From positions 173,265-237,264 of the forward strand of contig JAHJUE010000005.1 of NCBI GenBank assembly GCA_018829205.1: 64,000 nt of DNA, written 5' to 3'. The notes under the pieces were generated by a model. That model made no database searches, was not told where the DNA came from, and saw only the letters and a program-made list of their open reading frames with translations. The stretch comes from Bacteroidota bacterium. Its GTDB lineage: Bacteria > Bacteroidota > Ignavibacteria > Ignavibacteriales > Melioribacteraceae. A program made the position numbers and the translations under genes. Shown here one piece after another: positions 52,107 through 60,776 of this stretch; within the stretch, counting starts at the first letter, position 1, and each line of letters begins with the position of its first letter.

Positions 52107-53087
52107 ATGTATATGAAAAAAATAAAATGGGGTATAATTGGATGCGGTGATGTAACCGAGGTTAAAAGCGGACCGGCATTTAATAAAATTGAAAAATCAG
52201 AATTAGTCGCAGTGATGAGACGTAACGCTGAACTTGCGGAAGATTATGCGAAAAGACATAATGTAAATAAATGGTATAGCGACGCTGATAAATTGATTAA
52301 CGATCCCGATGTTAATGCTGTATATATTGCTACACCACCTGACTCTCACGCATTTTATACGTTAAAAGCAGCCAAAGCCGGTAAACCGGTTTATGTCGAA
52401 AAACCTATGGCAAGAAATTACGAAGAATGTTTAACAATGATTGAAACATGTAGAAAGTTTAATGTCCCTCTTTTTGTGGCGTATTATAGGAGAAGACTTC
52501 CACTTTTTATGAAAGTTAAAGAGCTGATTGAGAATAATGCCGTTGGAAAAATTCAGTTTGTCAATATCCGGCTTCATGTACCTCAAAAAGCAAGCGATTA
52601 TGTAAATGTAAAACCCTGGCGTGTTATTCCTGACATATCAGGTGGAGGGCATTTTGTAGATTTGGCCTCGCATCAATTAGATTATCTTGATTATATATTA
52701 GGCCCTATTGTTTCCGTGAAAAGTGTTGTTAAGAATATTGATAAATTATATTCGGCAGAAGATTATGTGTCGGCTTTATTTGAATTCGAAAACGGAGTTC
52801 TCGGCAGCGGTCTTTGGACTTTTACCGCTGATGATAACGACCGGCAGGATATAATCGAAATTTCCGGTTCAAAAGGAAAAATAATTTTTTCCACGTTTAA
52901 TCAATCTCCCATAAAAGTTTTTACGCAACATGGAGAGGAAATATTTAATGAAGAATTTCCCCCCAACATTCAAATGCCTTTAATTCAAACCGTTGTAAAT
53001 GAATTGTTAGGAATTGGAATATGTCCAAGTGACGGTATCTCAGCTTCAAGAACAAGCAGAATTATGGATTTAATTTTAATGAAATAA
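52107..53087 (+). CDS. Gfo/Idh/MocA-family oxidoreductase
   Basis: A 326-residue NAD(P)-dependent sugar oxidoreductase: G-I-I-G-C-G-D-V-T (9-17) cofactor loop, Y-V-E-K-P-M-A-R (E-K-P active-site lysine) and G-G-G-H-F-V-D-L-A-S-H-Q-L-D with the catalytic histidine. It lies 5 bp after the NagA-like gene, so a joint role in amino-sugar breakdown is plausible. The ATG at 52113 is an alternative start. Confidence 0.88.
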   Translation: MYMKKIKWGIIGCGDVTEVKSGPAFNKIEKSELVAVMRRNAELAEDYAKRHNVNKWYSDADKLINDPDVNAVYIATPPDSHAFYTLKAAKAGKPVYVEKPMARNYEECLTMIETCRKFNVPLFVAYYRRRLPLFMKVKELIENNAVGKIQFVNIRLHVPQKASDYVNVKPWRVIPDISGGGHFVDLASHQLDYLDYILGPIVSVKSVVKNIDKLYSAEDYVSALFEFENGVLGSGLWTFTADDNDRQDIIEISGSKGKIIFSTFNQSPIKVFTQHGEEIFNEEFPPNIQMPLIQTVVNELLGIGICPSDGISASRTSRIMDLILMK

Positions 53088-53126
53088 TTCTTCTGAAATT
53101 TTCTTTATTAAATCATGAAATTAATA

Positions 53127-53157
53127 TTGACTCAATAAAAAAATTATAGTATGTTTA
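53127..53157 (+). promoter_or_regulatory. Bacteroidetes-type promoter of the TonB-dependent receptor gene
   Basis: TTG at 53127-53129, then 20 nt, then TATGTTTA (53150-53157), one base from the TAnnTTTG consensus. The predicted start, near 53164, lies just before the operator-like repeat at 53167. Confidence 0.55.
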
Positions 53158-53166
53158 CGACAACCT

Positions 53167-53183
53167 AGTATACCAAGTATATT
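53167..53183. promoter_or_regulatory. 17-bp operator-like inverted repeat, copy 1
   Basis: AGTATA-CCAAG-TATATT matches the pattern RGTATA-N5-TATAYT shared with 58920-58936. It covers the predicted transcription start of the receptor gene, the right place for a repressor. The GntR-LacI protein encoded at 57743 is the obvious candidate. Confidence 0.6.
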
Positions 53184-53303
53184 AAAATTAAAAAGTTCTT
53201 TAGAATTCCGTTTTATATATGCCAATAAAGGAGAAACATGTTTTTATTAGGCCTTCGCTTAAAAGTAAAATTAAATACGCAAAACTTTTTTTGGAGAGAA
53301 ATT

Positions 53304-56117
53304 ATGGATTGCACTTCTAAAATCAGAAATCAATTACTGTTTATTTTTATCCTGCTTTTATCAGCGAATTTTACATACGGCCAGCAGAAAGGTAATATTT
53401 CAGGTAAAGTAATTGACGCATCAAACAAAGATCCGCTTTACGGCGCAAATGTTTTTATTGAAAACACCGCTATTGGATCGGCAACTGATTCAGATGGAAA
53501 TTATAAAATTATAAATCTGAATCCCGGAAAATATACTCTTATTTATAGATATCTCGGATTCAAAACAAAAACTGTTGAATTAACAGTTACCGCAGGAAGA
53601 ACAATACAAAATAATGTTGAACTTGAACTTGACGCAATTACTGGAGACGAAGTTGTTGTTACCGGTTTGCTTCAGGGTCAGGCGGCTGCTATAAATCAGC
53701 AAATAAATTCCAATACAATTGTAAATATTGTTTCAAAAGATAAAATTGATGAATTGCCGGATGCGAATGTTGCCGAGTCAATTGGAAGACTGCCCGGAAT
53801 ATCAATTCAAAGAGATGCCGGAGAAGGTTCGAAAGTTATTATTAGAGGTTTGTCGCCAAGATTTAACTCAATTACAGTCAATGGCGAAAGAATTCCTGCT
53901 ACTGACCCCAATGATAGGTCGGTTGACTTAAGCATGATCTCCCAAGATATTTTATCGGGGATTGAAGTATTCAAGGCGCTTACACCGGATAAGGACGGAG
54001 ATGCGATCGGCGGTTCAATAAACTTAATTACGAAAAACGCTCCAAATAATCTACAATTAAACGTGCTTGCTCAGGGAGGATACAATGATCATGAATCTGA
54101 TTTCGGTCAGTATAAAACTTCTCTTAGTGCAAGCGATAGATACTTTGAAAATAAGTTGGGTATTTTAGCTACCGCCAGCGCGCAAAGGGCGAATAGAAGC
54201 TCGGATTTATTGAATGCCGATTATACTAGTGACGGCGCTCAAATACCTGTTATATCTGTAGCAAATTTAAATCTTGCAGATAGAATAGAAACTAGAGACA
54301 GATACAGTGCCGGATTAAACTTTGATTATGCTTTTGAAAACGGAAGTATTAGACTTAATAATTTTTACAGTAGAACAGATAGAGACGAAATTAGAAGAAG
54401 AAAAAGATACAGAGTTGATGAATTTAGAGTTGAATATGATATTCGTGAAAGACAAGTTATAACTGATTTAATTACAACCAGTTTACTTGGCGAATATAAT
54501 ATTGATGCTTTTGATATTGACTTCCAGACTTCGTTTTCAAACTCAGAACAAAATACGCCGTACTCAAATTACGGACGATTTCAGGAAGTTGGTGCGTACA
54601 ATAACGGTTTAAATGCTACTTTAGGTCCGCAGGCAATACCTCAATATGCAAGAAACGATTTATCTCAAACATGGTTTCAATACGGAACCTTTAATCCGGA
54701 AATCGTAAAAGATAAAGATTTAACTGCCCAATTAAATCTGCAGTATCAATTCAAATTCGGAGATGATATTTCTGGATTTGTTAAATCAGGATTAAAGTAT
54801 AGGGACAAAGATAGAGAAAAAAATACAAATGAATACAGAACGCCGTTTGGCGAAACCGATAAAATAGGTCAAGAGTTTTCAGATAGATTTGACTTAGTTA
54901 CAGGACATATTCTAATGTCAAATTTTATTGATGACGGATTTAAAGCCGATGACTTTTTAGAAGGGCAGTATGATTTTGGTCCCGGTATCAATAATAAAAT
55001 ATTGGATAATTTTCATCAAAATTATAAATCTAGATATATAATAAATCGTTATATCGAACTAAGTAATTATAATGCAGGTGAATCGATATTCGCAGGATAT
55101 TTAATGACGCAGGTTAATATAACAAATAATTTAATGCTTCTTCCCGGATTCAGATATGAAAAAACAGAAAATAATTACGAAGGCAAGGTAGGAAAACTTA
55201 GAGGAAATGAAGGCCAGACAGGAACAATAAGAGATTCTGCTGATACTAATAGTTATGAAGAATGGCTTCCGATGTTTCATGTTAAATACAATGTTTTTGA
55301 CGGAGCCGATATTAGATTAGCATATACTGAATCAATTGCGCGTCCGGATTATTTTAATCTTGTTCCTTATGAAAGTATTAGCGATGCCGAACTTACAATT
55401 GTTAGAGGCAACCCGAATTTGAAACATACCTCTGCTAAAAACTATGATGCATATTTTTCTTTGTATAACAATTACGGATTATTTTCAATCGGAGGTTTCT
55501 ATAAAGAATTAAAAAACATTGATTATATTTTTACATATAGAGAAACCGAAGGTCAATTTACGAATTATACAATTACAGAACCAATAAACAGTCCTAACGC
55601 AAAAGTATATGGATTCGAAATAGAAATACAAACTAATTTAAGATTTTTGCCGTCTCCTTTTGATGGCGTTGTGATTTCTGCCAACTATACACAAATTAAA
55701 TCTGAAACTGAATTCCCGTATTTTGAAATTGGACCGAGAAGCACAACACCGCCTTATAGACCGACAATTATTAAAGGTTTTAGAAAAGGAAGAATGCCTG
55801 GTCAAGCTGATAATATTATTAACTTGTCGCTTGGATACGAAAAAGCAGGATTCACGGGGAGAATTTCTCTACTTCATCAAGGTGAAATTACATCTAGTAT
55901 TGGGCAGCGTTCAGAGTTCGATACCTATACTGCCTCTTTTACTAGGGTAGATATGTCTTTATCACAAAAAATTATGGAAAATTTTAGTCTTTTCCTTAAC
56001 GTAAACAATTTAACAAACCTATCGGAAGGAGCTTTTTTTGGAGTAGAAGACCGGCCTGTTGATCAAGAATATTTTGGCTGGACAGCGGATTTTGGAATTA
56101 AATATAAACTTAATTAA
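53304..56117 (+). CDS. TonB-dependent receptor with CarboxypepD-like N-domain
   Basis: A 937-residue outer-membrane receptor. I choose the ATG at 53304 (GGAGAG 6-8 bp before) because a clear signal peptide follows (about 1-28, ending T-Y-G-Q); the ATG at 53238 gives an unlikely leader. Residues about 32-115 form a carboxypeptidase-regulatory-like domain (I-S-G-K-V-I-D and G-S-A-T-D-S-D-G-N-Y). The plug (about 118-245) has V-V-V-T-G, S-I-G-R-L-P-G-I-S-I-Q-R and V-I-I-R-G-L-S-P-R-F-N, and a barrel follows. It resembles TIGR01782-type carbohydrate receptors. No SusD-like partner is present. Confidence 0.92.
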   Translation: MDCTSKIRNQLLFIFILLLSANFTYGQQKGNISGKVIDASNKDPLYGANVFIENTAIGSATDSDGNYKIINLNPGKYTLIYRYLGFKTKTVELTVTAGRTIQNNVELELDAITGDEVVVTGLLQGQAAAINQQINSNTIVNIVSKDKIDELPDANVAESIGRLPGISIQRDAGEGSKVIIRGLSPRFNSITVNGERIPATDPNDRSVDLSMISQDILSGIEVFKALTPDKDGDAIGGSINLITKNAPNNLQLNVLAQGGYNDHESDFGQYKTSLSASDRYFENKLGILATASAQRANRSSDLLNADYTSDGAQIPVISVANLNLADRIETRDRYSAGLNFDYAFENGSIRLNNFYSRTDRDEIRRRKRYRVDEFRVEYDIRERQVITDLITTSLLGEYNIDAFDIDFQTSFSNSEQNTPYSNYGRFQEVGAYNNGLNATLGPQAIPQYARNDLSQTWFQYGTFNPEIVKDKDLTAQLNLQYQFKFGDDISGFVKSGLKYRDKDREKNTNEYRTPFGETDKIGQEFSDRFDLVTGHILMSNFIDDGFKADDFLEGQYDFGPGINNKILDNFHQNYKSRYIINRYIELSNYNAGESIFAGYLMTQVNITNNLMLLPGFRYEKTENNYEGKVGKLRGNEGQTGTIRDSADTNSYEEWLPMFHVKYNVFDGADIRLAYTESIARPDYFNLVPYESISDAELTIVRGNPNLKHTSAKNYDAYFSLYNNYGLFSIGGFYKELKNIDYIFTYRETEGQFTNYTITEPINSPNAKVYGFEIEIQTNLRFLPSPFDGVVISANYTQIKSETEFPYFEIGPRSTTPPYRPTIIKGFRKGRMPGQADNIINLSLGYEKAGFTGRISLLHQGEITSSIGQRSEFDTYTASFTRVDMSLSQKIMENFSLFLNVNNLTNLSEGAFFGVEDRPVDQEYFGWTADFGIKYKLN

Positions 56118-56156
56118 AATCACTAATTTGTTTTTTCAATCAATAAAGGAGGAGTA

Positions 56157-57668
56157 ATGTTAAGTAAGATGAACTTTTTACTATTTACGGCTGTAATTCT
56201 TTTATTTGCTACCTTGCAAATATCTGCACAGAGAACCGTAACAATTGAACCCGGTTTCGGAACTCTCGGTACTACAATATTCGGAGATACAACCGCAACT
56301 GGTGATAGAACTGATCCAAATACTATTTATCTTCTAAAAAGAGATCAATTATATATTCTTGACGGTGAATTCAGCCCTACTTTTCCTGTAACTTTACAAG
56401 CTGAAGCCGGAACAGGAGCAAGACCAAGAATTATTCTCGGCGTACCTACAGGCGGTACAACGCCGGATCAAACAATTAGGCCTAGAGCAGACTTTACTAT
56501 TAGAGGTATATACGTTTCTGCGCAGGACGAACTTGGCGGTATGGGCACAAGAATTATTCGTCATGAAGAAAACGGTATAAGAGTTGTCGTTGATGATTGT
56601 CACCTTGATATTGCAAGTCAAGCTGCATTCAGAGTTAACACAGACGATACTAAAACTTTTATGACTAATACAATTATTAGTAATATTGGCAGTATGGCAA
56701 GCCCGGATAACGGAAGATGTTTTGATGACCGCGGAAACGATATTGATACGCTTTACATTAAAAATTGTACATTCTACAATCTTACAAGTCAAGTTATCCG
56801 TGACGGCGGCGGTGATATTAATTATGCCTACTTTGATCACAACACATTTAATAATATCGCTGCTGCAGGATCTGTAGGTCAATATTCATTGGAATTTGGC
56901 GCTGCCAATGAAGTTGTATTTACAAACAATTTGGTAAAAGATGGTAATTTCCTTGGTGCTGATGATGGCGTCGGTTCTGTTGTTTCAGTAATGCCTCCAA
57001 CTGATGCAGGGGTAACACAATCTGTAATTGTTAAGAATAACAATATCTTTTGGACTGAAAATATTATAAGTAATTATCCTGATAGTGTTTTTGCTCCAAA
57101 TGCATTTGACTCATTGACTACTGCGTTTATTGAAGCAAACGGTGATGCGGCATCAAACATTTCTGAATTCCTAAATTTTACTGATGGGCCGGATGTGCCT
57201 TTGAATACAATGCTGGCATTCTGGGCAGCTATTGAACCGTTTGAAATGGATAAAGAAGGTCACGAGAGCTTTAATTTTGCATATCCAACAAATGCTTTAT
57301 CATATACTGCAGGGGCATCTGGAGAACCGCTTGGAAGTTTAAACTGGTTTCCAGGCGTTACTGATGTAAATGATGTTGAAACGCTTCCTATTGCTTATGA
57401 ATTATTCAATAATTATCCCAATCCGTTTAACCCGACAACAACAATAAAATATTCGATTCCTGAACAGTCAAATGTTGTTCTTTCTATTTATAATACCTTG
57501 GGTCAGGAAGTTGTTACATTAATAAACACCACTCAAAATGCGGGAACTTATAATTTTACATGGAACGGAAAAAACAGCGCAGGCGTTAGCGTTTCAAGCG
57601 GAATTTATATGTACCATTTAAAAGCCGGAAACTTTATATCGACTAAAAAAATGGTAATGCTTAAGTAG
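56157..57668 (+). CDS. T9SS-secreted beta-helix protein
   Basis: A 503-residue secreted protein: signal peptide about 1-24 (ending I-S-A-Q), then a right-handed beta-helix-like region (about 55-310) with many N-N/N-T turns such as F-D-H-N-T-F-N-N and V-K-N-N-N-I-F, as in pectate-lyase or chondroitinase-type proteins. The last 80 residues (N-N-Y-P-N-P-F-N-P-T-T-T-I, then G-I-Y-M-Y and K-K-M-V-M-L-K) are a type A type IX secretion sorting domain. It is 39 bp after the receptor gene with an AAAGGAGGAG ribosome site. Polysaccharide binding or cleavage at the surface is probable. Confidence 0.85.
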   Translation: MLSKMNFLLFTAVILLFATLQISAQRTVTIEPGFGTLGTTIFGDTTATGDRTDPNTIYLLKRDQLYILDGEFSPTFPVTLQAEAGTGARPRIILGVPTGGTTPDQTIRPRADFTIRGIYVSAQDELGGMGTRIIRHEENGIRVVVDDCHLDIASQAAFRVNTDDTKTFMTNTIISNIGSMASPDNGRCFDDRGNDIDTLYIKNCTFYNLTSQVIRDGGGDINYAYFDHNTFNNIAAAGSVGQYSLEFGAANEVVFTNNLVKDGNFLGADDGVGSVVSVMPPTDAGVTQSVIVKNNNIFWTENIISNYPDSVFAPNAFDSLTTAFIEANGDAASNISEFLNFTDGPDVPLNTMLAFWAAIEPFEMDKEGHESFNFAYPTNALSYTAGASGEPLGSLNWFPGVTDVNDVETLPIAYELFNNYPNPFNPTTTIKYSIPEQSNVVLSIYNTLGQEVVTLINTTQNAGTYNFTWNGKNSAGVSVSSGIYMYHLKAGNFISTKKMVMLK

Positions 57669-57742
57669 AAAATATTTTTTAAGAATTCGTTTATAATTAT
57701 ATTTACCGGAAGAATTGTTAGAATAAATTAATTGAAAATTAA

Positions 57743-58894
57743 ATGCATACTAAAATAGATTTTAATGACCCTTCGCCTTTATACGAACAGATCGAAAAGG
57801 TCATTAAAAATAAAATTACGAAAGGTGAATTAAAAACCGGTGAGCAGATCGGTTCGCACCATGAGCTTTCAAAAAAATACGGTGTTAGCTTAATTACTGT
57901 TAAGAAAGCTTTATCCAATCTTGTTAAAGACGGAGTATTGTTTACAAGGGTTGGTAAAGGAACCTATGTTGCCGAACAGCAGAAATCTAAAATGGAACTT
58001 CTTAAACATAAAACAATCGGTCTTGTTCTTACGGATTTGAAACATCCTTTTTTCTCAATGATTGTTCATAGTGTTGAAGAAAGAGCATATGCATTAGGTT
58101 ATAATTTATTACTTTCAAGTTCTTCCGGTAATGTTGAAAAAGAAGAGAGTCAAATTGCACATTTTAGAAGCCTTGGCGTCGACGGTTTAATAATTGCTTC
58201 ACTAAATCTTGAATACAGGGCAAATGATTATATAAGAAAACTGCATGAAGAAAATTTTCCTTATATAATGGTATCATACATGCATGATCCTGACTATTGG
58301 TACGTAGGACTAAATCAGGAACTTGGCGGATTTATGGCTACCGAGCATCTAATTAATTTAGGGTACAGATCAATTGGTTATGTGCACGTTGGCAAGGGAA
58401 ATTTATTATGCGAAGTTCGAAAAAACGGATACAGCAGAGCATTAATGGAATATGATATTCCTTTTGACTCAAATAAAATATTTTATCCGGGAAATGATAA
58501 TAAATATGTTGAAATGGATAGATTCAAATTGGGTTATGAATTTGGAAAAGAGTTTGCGAAAATGGAAAATCCTACCGAAGCATTATTCTTTTATAGTGAT
58601 CTAGTTGCTTTGGGATTTATGCAAAGTGTAATGGAAGAGGGAATTAAGGTACCTAATGACGTTGCGCTGGTTGGTTTCGATGATATAGAAATTTCAAAAT
58701 ATGCTTCCGTGCCGCTTACTACTGTTCAGCAGCCGGCCGATGAAATTGGAAGAATTGTTGTTGATATTATTCAAAAAAGAATTGATGGAAAAGATATCGG
58801 AAACAGAACAATATTAAAACCGAAATTGATTGTAAGAGAATCCAGCGGTTCAAGTAAAAAAATTAGCAAGAGCGCAATCAATTATAATTTATAA
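57743..58894 (+). CDS. GntR-LacI-type transcriptional regulator
   Basis: A 383-residue regulator. The N-terminal 70 residues form a GntR winged helix (P-L-Y-E-Q-I-E-K-V-I, G-S-H-H-E-L-S-K-K-Y-G-V-S, G-K-G-T-Y-V-A). Residues about 85-375 are a LacI/PBP1 sugar-sensing domain (I-G-L-V-L-T-D-L-K-H-P-F-F-S, G-F-D-D-I-E-I-S-K-Y-A and T-T-V-Q-Q-P). The AraR-like layout means a DNA-binding dimer released by a sugar ligand. It is flanked by the receptor/secreted-protein pair and the glucuronidase, and probably controls both through the repeats at 53167 and 58920. Confidence 0.9.
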   Translation: MHTKIDFNDPSPLYEQIEKVIKNKITKGELKTGEQIGSHHELSKKYGVSLITVKKALSNLVKDGVLFTRVGKGTYVAEQQKSKMELLKHKTIGLVLTDLKHPFFSMIVHSVEERAYALGYNLLLSSSSGNVEKEESQIAHFRSLGVDGLIIASLNLEYRANDYIRKLHEENFPYIMVSYMHDPDYWYVGLNQELGGFMATEHLINLGYRSIGYVHVGKGNLLCEVRKNGYSRALMEYDIPFDSNKIFYPGNDNKYVEMDRFKLGYEFGKEFAKMENPTEALFFYSDLVALGFMQSVMEEGIKVPNDVALVGFDDIEISKYASVPLTTVQQPADEIGRIVVDIIQKRIDGKDIGNRTILKPKLIVRESSGSSKKISKSAINYNL

Positions 58895-58919
58895 GTATTA
58901 AAAAATTTTATTTAATGAT

Positions 58920-58936
58920 GGTATACCTGATATACT
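58920..58936. promoter_or_regulatory. 17-bp operator-like inverted repeat, copy 2
   Basis: GGTATA-CCTGA-TATACT has near-perfect inverted arms and fits the same RGTATA-N5-TATAYT pattern as 53167-53183. It lies 17-33 bp before the beta-glucuronidase start codon, downstream of the regulator gene. Confidence 0.6.
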
Positions 58937-58952
58937 TTATGGGAAACGAATT

Positions 58953-60725
58953 ATGTTAACTCCTCAACAGAATAATTTTAGAGATAAAAATGATATTTCG
59001 GGAATTTGGAAGTTTGCCGCCGATCCTCAAAAAACCGGAGAGAAAGAAAATTGGAATGTAAAGTTTAATAATGCTATAAAAATTGCGGTACCCGGAAGCT
59101 GGAATGAACAGCTTGAAGCCGAAGGACTTATGCATTATGTAGGCAATGCGTGGTATGCAACCGATTTTTTTATCCCAAAATATTTTGATAATAAAAGAAT
59201 TTGGATTCGAATAGGGTCAGCGGATTATTATTCTAAATTATGGATAAATGAGAAATTTGTGGGTGATAATTTAGGAGGTTTTCTTCCGATTGATTTTGAA
59301 ATTACTTCATTTGTTAAAACCGGAGAAAATAATAAACTTACACTTCTTATTAACAATGAACTTAATTCCGATACAATTCCTCAAGGCATTTCCAGTGATG
59401 AGTACGGTGAGGAAAACAGGAGAAGAGAAGAAACATTTCCCGCAGCGAGATTTGATTTTTCTCCTTACGGCGGAATTCATAGACCTGTATATATTTACAC
59501 CACTCCAATTCAATTTATTAAAGATGTTTCTGTTTCAACCTATGTTATGTCTTCTGTTAAAGGTAAAATAAAATTAAAAATAGATATTGAAAATTCCTCA
59601 GCTAATCAAATAAGACTTTATATTACAGGTAACGGCGCAACTATTATAAAAGATTTTTCATTAGAGGGATCTTCTTTCGAAAATGAATTTGAATTAAACG
59701 AATGCAGATTATGGTCCTGCGACGATCCTTATTTATATAAATTAAAAATAGAATTACTTGAAGATGAAAATTGTCTAGATGAGTATTCCCTAAAGATTGG
59801 CATTAGGGAAGTAAAAATAGACGGATTTAATCTGTTGCTTAATAACGAACCTGTTTTCTTAAAAGGTTTCGGTAAACATGAGGACTTTCCCGTAATCGGA
59901 AAAGCGTTAAACCTTCCTTTACTCATCAAGGATTTTTCTTTAATGAAATGGATTAATGCAAATTCATTCAGAACATCGCATTATCCCTATGCAGAGGAGT
60001 GGCTTGATTTTGCTGATGAAAATGGATTCCTTGTTGTTAATGAAGTCCCGGCTGTAAGTCTTGATTTTAGAAAAACAAACGAAAAAACTTTAAAGAATCA
60101 TAAAGATTTTATTAAAAAATTAATTGGCAGAGATAAAAACCACCCTTCCGTAATAATGTGGGCTCCGGGTAATGAACCCAATTTAGTCGGCGAAGAAAGT
60201 TATTATAACGGTTCCGGTGATAAATATTGGAAAGAAATTTGTGAATACACAAAACAACTCGATCCTTCAAGGCCTGTTACTATTCCCAATTGTCAGAGAG
60301 CCGGGAAAGATGATCCGGTTTTTATTCACAGTGATGTTGTTTCGTTAAACCGCTATTACGGCTGGTATGAAAATCCTGGTCTGTTAGACACAGCAATAAA
60401 ACGATTCGAAGAGGAAATGGATTACATCGCAGATAAATATAAAAAACCGATTTTTATTACTGAGTTCGGCGCTGATACAATGCCCGGGTTTCATTCAATA
60501 TCCGATCAAATGTTTACTGAGGAATATCAGTCGGAATTCTTGAAAAAATATTGTGAATTAATAGAATCGAAAGATTACACTATTGGCGAACATGTTTGGA
60601 ACTTTGCGGATTTTAAAACTCCACAGCATTTTAGAAGAGTCGTACTAAACCTCAAAGGAATTTTTAATAGAACCCGCGACCCAAAACTTGCGGCTTTTAC
60701 ATTAAAAAAAATCTGGGGCAAATAA
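58953..60725 (+). CDS. uidA: GH2 beta-glucuronidase
   Basis: A 590-residue family 2 glycoside hydrolase with a sugar-binding jelly roll (about 15-190), an immunoglobulin-like domain (about 190-285) and a TIM barrel. The acid/base is E408 in G-N-E-P-N and the nucleophile E504 in T-E-F-G-A-D. N566-L-K568 is the NxK motif that recognises the carboxylate of glucuronic acid, and G-E-H-V-W-N-F-A-D-F matches bacterial UidA. There is no signal peptide, so it works in the cytoplasm on imported glucuronides. It is 58 bp after the regulator gene. Confidence 0.92.
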   Translation: MLTPQQNNFRDKNDISGIWKFAADPQKTGEKENWNVKFNNAIKIAVPGSWNEQLEAEGLMHYVGNAWYATDFFIPKYFDNKRIWIRIGSADYYSKLWINEKFVGDNLGGFLPIDFEITSFVKTGENNKLTLLINNELNSDTIPQGISSDEYGEENRRREETFPAARFDFSPYGGIHRPVYIYTTPIQFIKDVSVSTYVMSSVKGKIKLKIDIENSSANQIRLYITGNGATIIKDFSLEGSSFENEFELNECRLWSCDDPYLYKLKIELLEDENCLDEYSLKIGIREVKIDGFNLLLNNEPVFLKGFGKHEDFPVIGKALNLPLLIKDFSLMKWINANSFRTSHYPYAEEWLDFADENGFLVVNEVPAVSLDFRKTNEKTLKNHKDFIKKLIGRDKNHPSVIMWAPGNEPNLVGEESYYNGSGDKYWKEICEYTKQLDPSRPVTIPNCQRAGKDDPVFIHSDVVSLNRYYGWYENPGLLDTAIKRFEEEMDYIADKYKKPIFITEFGADTMPGFHSISDQMFTEEYQSEFLKKYCELIESKDYTIGEHVWNFADFKTPQHFRRVVLNLKGIFNRTRDPKLAAFTLKKIWGK

Positions 60726-60776
60726 TCTCTTATTCTCTTACTAACTAATTATTCTAAAAATTAAATTTGTGAATTT

